Source of the DNA: Hirsutella rhossiliensis
Lineage: Eukaryota; Ascomycota; Sordariomycetes; Hypocreales; Ophiocordycipitaceae
Direction of reading: 5' to 3'
Assembly: GCF_020360975.1 (NCBI RefSeq)
Contig: NW_025408667.1
Location: 10,478,001-10,542,000 of the forward strand
DNA length: 64,000 nt
The notes below the pieces were generated by a model, which did no database searches, was not told where the DNA came from, and worked only from the letters and a program-made list of their open reading frames with translations. Both the position numbers and the translations under genes were made by a program. Shown piece after piece: positions 60,290-64,000 of the stretch; positions within the stretch are counted from its first letter, which is position 1; every line of letters begins with the position of its first letter.

Positions 60290-60568
60290 ATGAGTAAGCA
60301 AGCTTCTAATCACGTATCAGTCCACGTGACTTTTCATATGCATTACTCAAGGGCGCCACTGCTAGAAGTCTTCTCGATCCCGGCTCGACTCGGAAGCATA
60401 CGCTCCGGTCTCTCCGAGGCTGTTGCTTCCGAAGGTCAATTTTTTGAGCTTTTAAGCCCCGCATCCCACTTGTTGTATCTGAAGGCCAATTTTCTGGAAG
60501 CTTCTAAGCCCCGCATCTCACCTCATGATCACCCCACAACCCCACGAGCCTATGACTCGCAGTGTTGA
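60290..60568 (+). CDS. Possible small ORF with internal repeat
   Basis: ATG 60290 to TGA 60566-60568, 92 codons, about 55 bp after a TATAAG sequence (60,229). Two direct repeats (60431-60469 and 60481-60520) lie inside. Composition is Ser/His/Pro-rich with no signal peptide or known motif. It could equally be untranslated leader or spacer; confidence is low. Confidence 0.2.
   Translation: MSKQASNHVSVHVTFHMHYSRAPLLEVFSIPARLGSIRSGLSEAVASEGQFFELLSPASHLLYLKANFLEASKPRISPHDHPTTPRAYDSQC
60431..60520 (+). repeat. Diverged tandem duplication
   Basis: 60431-60469 and 60481-60520 share gaagg.caatttt.tg, followed by taagccccgcatc.cac. Confidence 0.65.
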
Positions 60569-62460
60569 GCCGAGGAATCTCAAAATCCGTTGACTTTGTG
60601 TCGTTTCTCCTTCTGCGACAGACATAAACAGTACTGTAAGGTATCATTACTAGCAAACGTTGACATAGAACTAGAACCAGAACTATGTAACAAGAGTCCA
60701 GGCTCTTCGCCCGAATTGCAGACGCGGGCGATCGACCGGCGGCTGGCATGAAGAAATAGCAACGGTGACTTGGACGGTACCCGCTTGGGCTCTCAAGATG
60801 ATTCGACGATTTGAAGAATTCGTTCGTTGTGCAGATCAGGAAGCGCAGTTCCGCTTGCATCAATATCCAGCCTGCGCGAGGGAAAGTTCTTCAGATAAGA
60901 AGAGAGGCCCGTGTTGAGAAGGCGGATAAAGCGGTGGTGCTTGGAACAGTCAATGGCGGCATTTCAGTTGGACGTTTAGTATCTAGGATCAATATACAAA
61001 CTCCAGGGTGGCGAGGTTGGCCAAGGGGCCTTTGACCAGGCGATACAGGGGGCCACCTAGTGTCCATTATCGACACTTGTAAAAGTCAGGCAGCGCTCTC
61101 CGCGTCTGCCGTGATCTTCTGGAGTGATTATGCAGCTGAGCCATCCCTGTGGAAGAAAAAGGGGAGGGAACAGCCCTGGTACTTTCGTATACTTACGCCG
61201 CAGACCTCAAACTACCGCTGTTCTACTGTATTCATTAACAGGTACGGAGGCGCGTGGCTAGGCGTGTTTCGTCAGCAGTGTGTTTATAGTGTGTTTTTAC
61301 GTCCTTTCGTCCTAACCGGTTAGGTAGGCAGCCCACAAACCAGCTGGCACGCTTGCTTGCCTAGAATCTTCGAAGCTAATCGATTGCATCCCGGTCAACT
61401 TCCCAGACTCTCCACGACAAAAGTATCCCAGCCCATCGCCAGAGACAAGCCATCTAGAGATCACTGATGGCATCATCGTAGGCGGCTGACGGGCTTGTAA
61501 AGCTGGCCTGGATCTCCTGCGGGGGTTCCAAAGCTTATCCTTTCATCTTTGTCCAGGGGAAAGAGTATCTTCCTAATCCTGAGACAGAGCGGCTTGACAA
61601 CATCCAGCGACTCAGGAAATCCACTCATAATCTCCTCCCGGGCACAGCCGGTTCGCAAGTCAAGACCAGTTTGCTCCTTAAGCCTCCTTCAACGGCCAAC
61701 TTGGAGATTCCATCCTCGATGGCCACCTGCAAGATTCCGTCCTCTTAGTAGACCGACACGCGCGTCCGTCCTCTCGAGCCATATAGAAAGTGTCGTAACT
61801 GCGGTCCGCCCACCCAGTCTTCCGTCGCTTCCATTATATGCTGCGCTCCGCAGATTGTCAGATCTGTTTCGCGCTGCCTTGCAAGATCTCCCTGGCAAGG
61901 CCGACCGTGTCTCGCAGAAGTTCGTCCATTTGCATCCTGTCTGTACCCGGAACAGCCAAGCGACGCAGTGTCGTCCCTCCTACTAACCAAGGTGCTTCGT
62001 CGTTCTCTGTGCGGTTGCAAGTGCGCCGGTGCTTGTCAATCGTTTCGCTGTGACTGTTCCACTTCTTGTCGTTTACCCAGCGCGGCCTTGTTTCCATTCC
62101 AACAGAGCAGCCCAAAGCACCCCAAGGGTGTCCTATTCCACAACCCATATGTCCATCGTTTGTAGGCTCGATTTCGCGGTCGTGGGTCGGATGGTTTTTA
62201 AAGTGTTCCCCTGTGGCTTGTGGGCGGTAGGGCTCGCGAGCCCTACACGCAACCGTAGCCCATACCAGCGGACAAATGCTGGATGGTGTTGACTCTTCTT
62301 GGCTCTGCGAATGTCCCCAGGCAAAAAGCATTCCCAGGTTCCCAGCCAGCACCGCGTGGAGGTGAGAGTCGTCGCTGGCCTATGGAGTCCGACATGGGTG
62401 CAAATTGAACCCGTGTCGGCTCATCCACGGGTAATAATTACAGCACTAGTACCATTTAGG
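60569..62460. other. 1.9-kb stretch without a supported gene
   Basis: Several overlapping frames of 60-165 codons occur on both strands, but none shows motifs or splice support. The minus frames 62,352-61,858 and 62,020-61,745 read in succession as a possible decayed gene. A 14-bp perfect palindrome lies at 61311-61324. Confidence 0.4.
61311..61324. promoter_or_regulatory. Perfect 14-bp palindrome
   Basis: cctaaccggttagg is its own reverse complement. It could be a dimeric protein binding site; there is no gene close enough to assign it. Confidence 0.35.
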
Positions 62461-62473
62461 AGTAGTCTCTTGG

Positions 62474-62483
62474 TATAAATAAA
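62474..62483 (+). promoter_or_regulatory. TATA box of the 62530 gene
   Basis: TATAAATAAA, 46 bp before the ATG at 62530, the only such element in the neighbourhood on this strand. Confidence 0.6.
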
Positions 62484-62529
62484 TATGATGCAGTGCCAAC
62501 AGTCAACTGTGAGCATCCTCTCTCGTAAT

Positions 62530-64000
62530 ATGGATTCCTCCGCCCTACCAGACCCTCCCGGCTCTGTCAACGAAGCCGAGGTCGAAAGCTTTCTGTTGCC
62601 GGCTGATCAGGCTGAGCTGATCGAGACATTTCGCAAAGATGTCCGCCTCTGCGAGTCCGACGCGGGAAAGTTCCGGCTGTGCTCACAGATGCGCAACTGG
62701 CTTCTTGTTCAGCACACGCAGGTGGAGTTGCTGATCGCTCTCTTCGAGCGTGTTATGCTGGCCGAGTGCCCCGACTACAGGAGTTACAAGAAAAAGAAAG
62801 CGAAACCCGAGAAGACGCAGTTTGATGCGGAAGAGTGGGATCGCTTCATCGGGGTTGCCGCGAGCGGATCAGACATGATCACGAAGTGCCTCCCGCATCT
62901 GAAGGCCGTCAGCTTTCGCTGGGGTCGGGATAGACTCCAACACTACAACTGGCCTTCCAGAGGATGGAAATTCTGCAAGACGCTGGGGGCGGTCGCGAAC
63001 AAGATGGGATGGCCTGAGTTCGTAATCAAGGGAAACCAGCTGTTACTGCGAAGAGCGCAGATGGACGGCAAATTTAGGAGCCACCGCATTCGAGACTCTC
63101 CTGATCCACTCAACCTGGTCGAGCTACGGAATCTCGTCAAATGGACAGGCGAGGTTCCGTACACCAAGGACAAGGACCCCCAGAACGTCTCCCTTCCGTT
63201 CAGAGAGATTTTCGTCGAAGACCTGCCCACCGGCTATGGTTTCGACGAGCACGGCCTCATGATCCGGCGCCCATCTGAACCTTTAATGGGAGCCGTGTCG
63301 GAAGATTCTCGTCTCGACACTACCGTCGAGAAGATTACTGATTCAACCCTGGCAGAGGAAAATGTTGGGTCATCTATCACTGTAGGCGAGAAGATCGAGG
63401 ATGTTAACTCAGGTCATTCCCCATTGTCGACGCCTCTGAGCTCGCCGCCAGGTTCTCCCGCCGCTTTGTCCTCTGCTACTCAAGTCTGGTCCGGGATCGC
63501 CGCAGTCGGTCCGGACGACATATCTCCACGTGGTGATAGCGATGCCGAAGACCCCCGGCTACCTGAAAATCAATTACCCAGGCAGATTCTTCGCTCACGA
63601 GGGAAACAAAGCGAGGATGGCAGAACATCCGCAGATGGTACCGAAAATGTTAATCAACACGCTACGAATGGTCCGGCGGCCGTGAGGCTCCGCCCACGCC
63701 GAAATTACCACGAAACGCCGCTGAGAAATTTCCGACCAGTCAACCGCCAGCCCAACACTGCGGGTCGGTATACGAAGCGGTGTTGTCCGTCCGAAATACC
63801 GCCCACGCTCCTCACCCTTCTGGACAAGTTCGATGGCCGTGCGATCGGGCTGATGCTATCCACATTCAACGTTCCCTTTCAGACCATGTGTTACGCACAT
63901 CTTCAGAAGTTCGCACAGGCAGTGACCAACACGGAGCATTTCGAGTCGCCTCGGAAAGCCGAGAAGGACCTCTACATAAATGACTATGATGGAGGCGCAA
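62530..64000 (+). CDS. Unknown large protein, 3' end outside window
   Basis: From ATG 62530 the frame stays open for 490 codons to the window edge without an intron. The first 260 or so residues look globular and charged, with a basic cluster (K-K-K-K-A-K at about 86-91) and Trp-containing segments such as R-W-G-R-D and R-G-W-K-F-C. Residues about 260-400 are Ser/Pro/Asp/Glu-rich and probably disordered. An Arg-rich stretch follows (about 400-440), then a Leu-rich, possibly folded segment. I do not recognise the family. It could be a DNA- or RNA-binding protein of a mobile element or an accessory-region gene. No in-frame stop occurs upstream between the TATA box and a shorter alternative start that would change this choice. 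Confidence 0.75.
   Translation, partial: MDSSALPDPPGSVNEAEVESFLLPADQAELIETFRKDVRLCESDAGKFRLCSQMRNWLLVQHTQVELLIALFERVMLAECPDYRSYKKKKAKPEKTQFDAEEWDRFIGVAASGSDMITKCLPHLKAVSFRWGRDRLQHYNWPSRGWKFCKTLGAVANKMGWPEFVIKGNQLLLRRAQMDGKFRSHRIRDSPDPLNLVELRNLVKWTGEVPYTKDKDPQNVSLPFREIFVEDLPTGYGFDEHGLMIRRPSEPLMGAVSEDSRLDTTVEKITDSTLAEENVGSSITVGEKIEDVNSGHSPLSTPLSSPPGSPAALSSATQVWSGIAAVGPDDISPRGDSDAEDPRLPENQLPRQILRSRGKQSEDGRTSADGTENVNQHATNGPAAVRLRPRRNYHETPLRNFRPVNRQPNTAGRYTKRCCPSEIPPTLLTLLDKFDGRAIGLMLSTFNVPFQTMCYAHLQKFAQAVTNTEHFESPRKAEKDLYINDYDGGA

Noticed and set aside
61549..61986. 145-codon plus frame and overlapping minus frames at 61.7-62.35 kb
   Set aside because: Both strands are open with Arg/Ser-rich translations typical of GC-rich non-coding DNA; no splice or domain support.

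Overview
The window comes from a filamentous ascomycete (Pezizomycotina). The evidence is three-fold: spliceable genes with 40-75 nt GT-AG introns and CTAAC/CTGAC-type branch sites; fungus-specific protein architectures (a PigL_N-type STAND/NLR protein and a fungal ceramide synthase); and a 39.9 kb block with the signature of repeat-induced point mutation (RIP). In that block CpA and its complement TpG are almost absent while CpG survives, so old reading frames are full of TAG/TAA stops.

Left part, 1 to about 39,910: a graveyard of nested, RIP-inactivated retrotransposons with no living gene. A minus-strand Gypsy element (G2; 107-1028, 9879-11708, 18014-19673) was split by a short 177-bp-LTR element (1029-9878), which was itself split by a complete chromodomain Gypsy element (G1, 2485-9456). 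G2 was also split by a minus-strand Copia element (11709-18013). A long plus-strand LINE (about 20,750-27,573) carries a 5'-truncated relative inside its endonuclease domain (22518-23498) and a solo LTR inside its polymerase region (25537-26002). A minus-strand Gypsy integrase remnant follows (27574-29692), then another Gypsy element (G4, from 29693) whose reverse transcriptase is split by a full-length G1 relative (G3, 32370-39324). G4 stops abruptly at about 39,910. G1 and G3 share an unusual antisense reading frame between pol and the 3' LTR.

Right part, 39,911-64,000: normal-composition DNA. It opens with a segment dense in the octamer CACCGCCT, including a 7 x 19 bp tandem array. Spliced genes follow: a MYND-finger/pRiA4b ORF-3-like protein (minus, 327 aa), an NB-ARC/TPR NLR (minus, 1,106 aa, five exons), a CYP52-like cytochrome P450 (plus, 516 aa, six exons) divergent from the NLR, and a LAG1-type ceramide synthase (minus, 487 aa, four exons). 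Between them lie tRNA-headed SINE-like repeats, a LINE ORF1 fragment abutting the NLR stop codon, a FAR1/MULE fragment and a broken pogo-type transposase.

The last 5 kb (58.2-64 kb) holds the least familiar material: an orphan membrane-anchor exon, a GC3-rich intronless gene of unknown family behind a perfect TATA box with a convergent mini-ORF of the same codon style, and an unrecognised frame of at least 490 codons behind another TATA box that runs off the right edge. No single new 'system' is proven. The best candidates are the TATA-driven intronless genes at 58.9-64 kb and the antisense ORF of the chromodomain Gypsy family. All coordinates were read by eye; intron calls rest on splice consensus, reading phase and family motifs.
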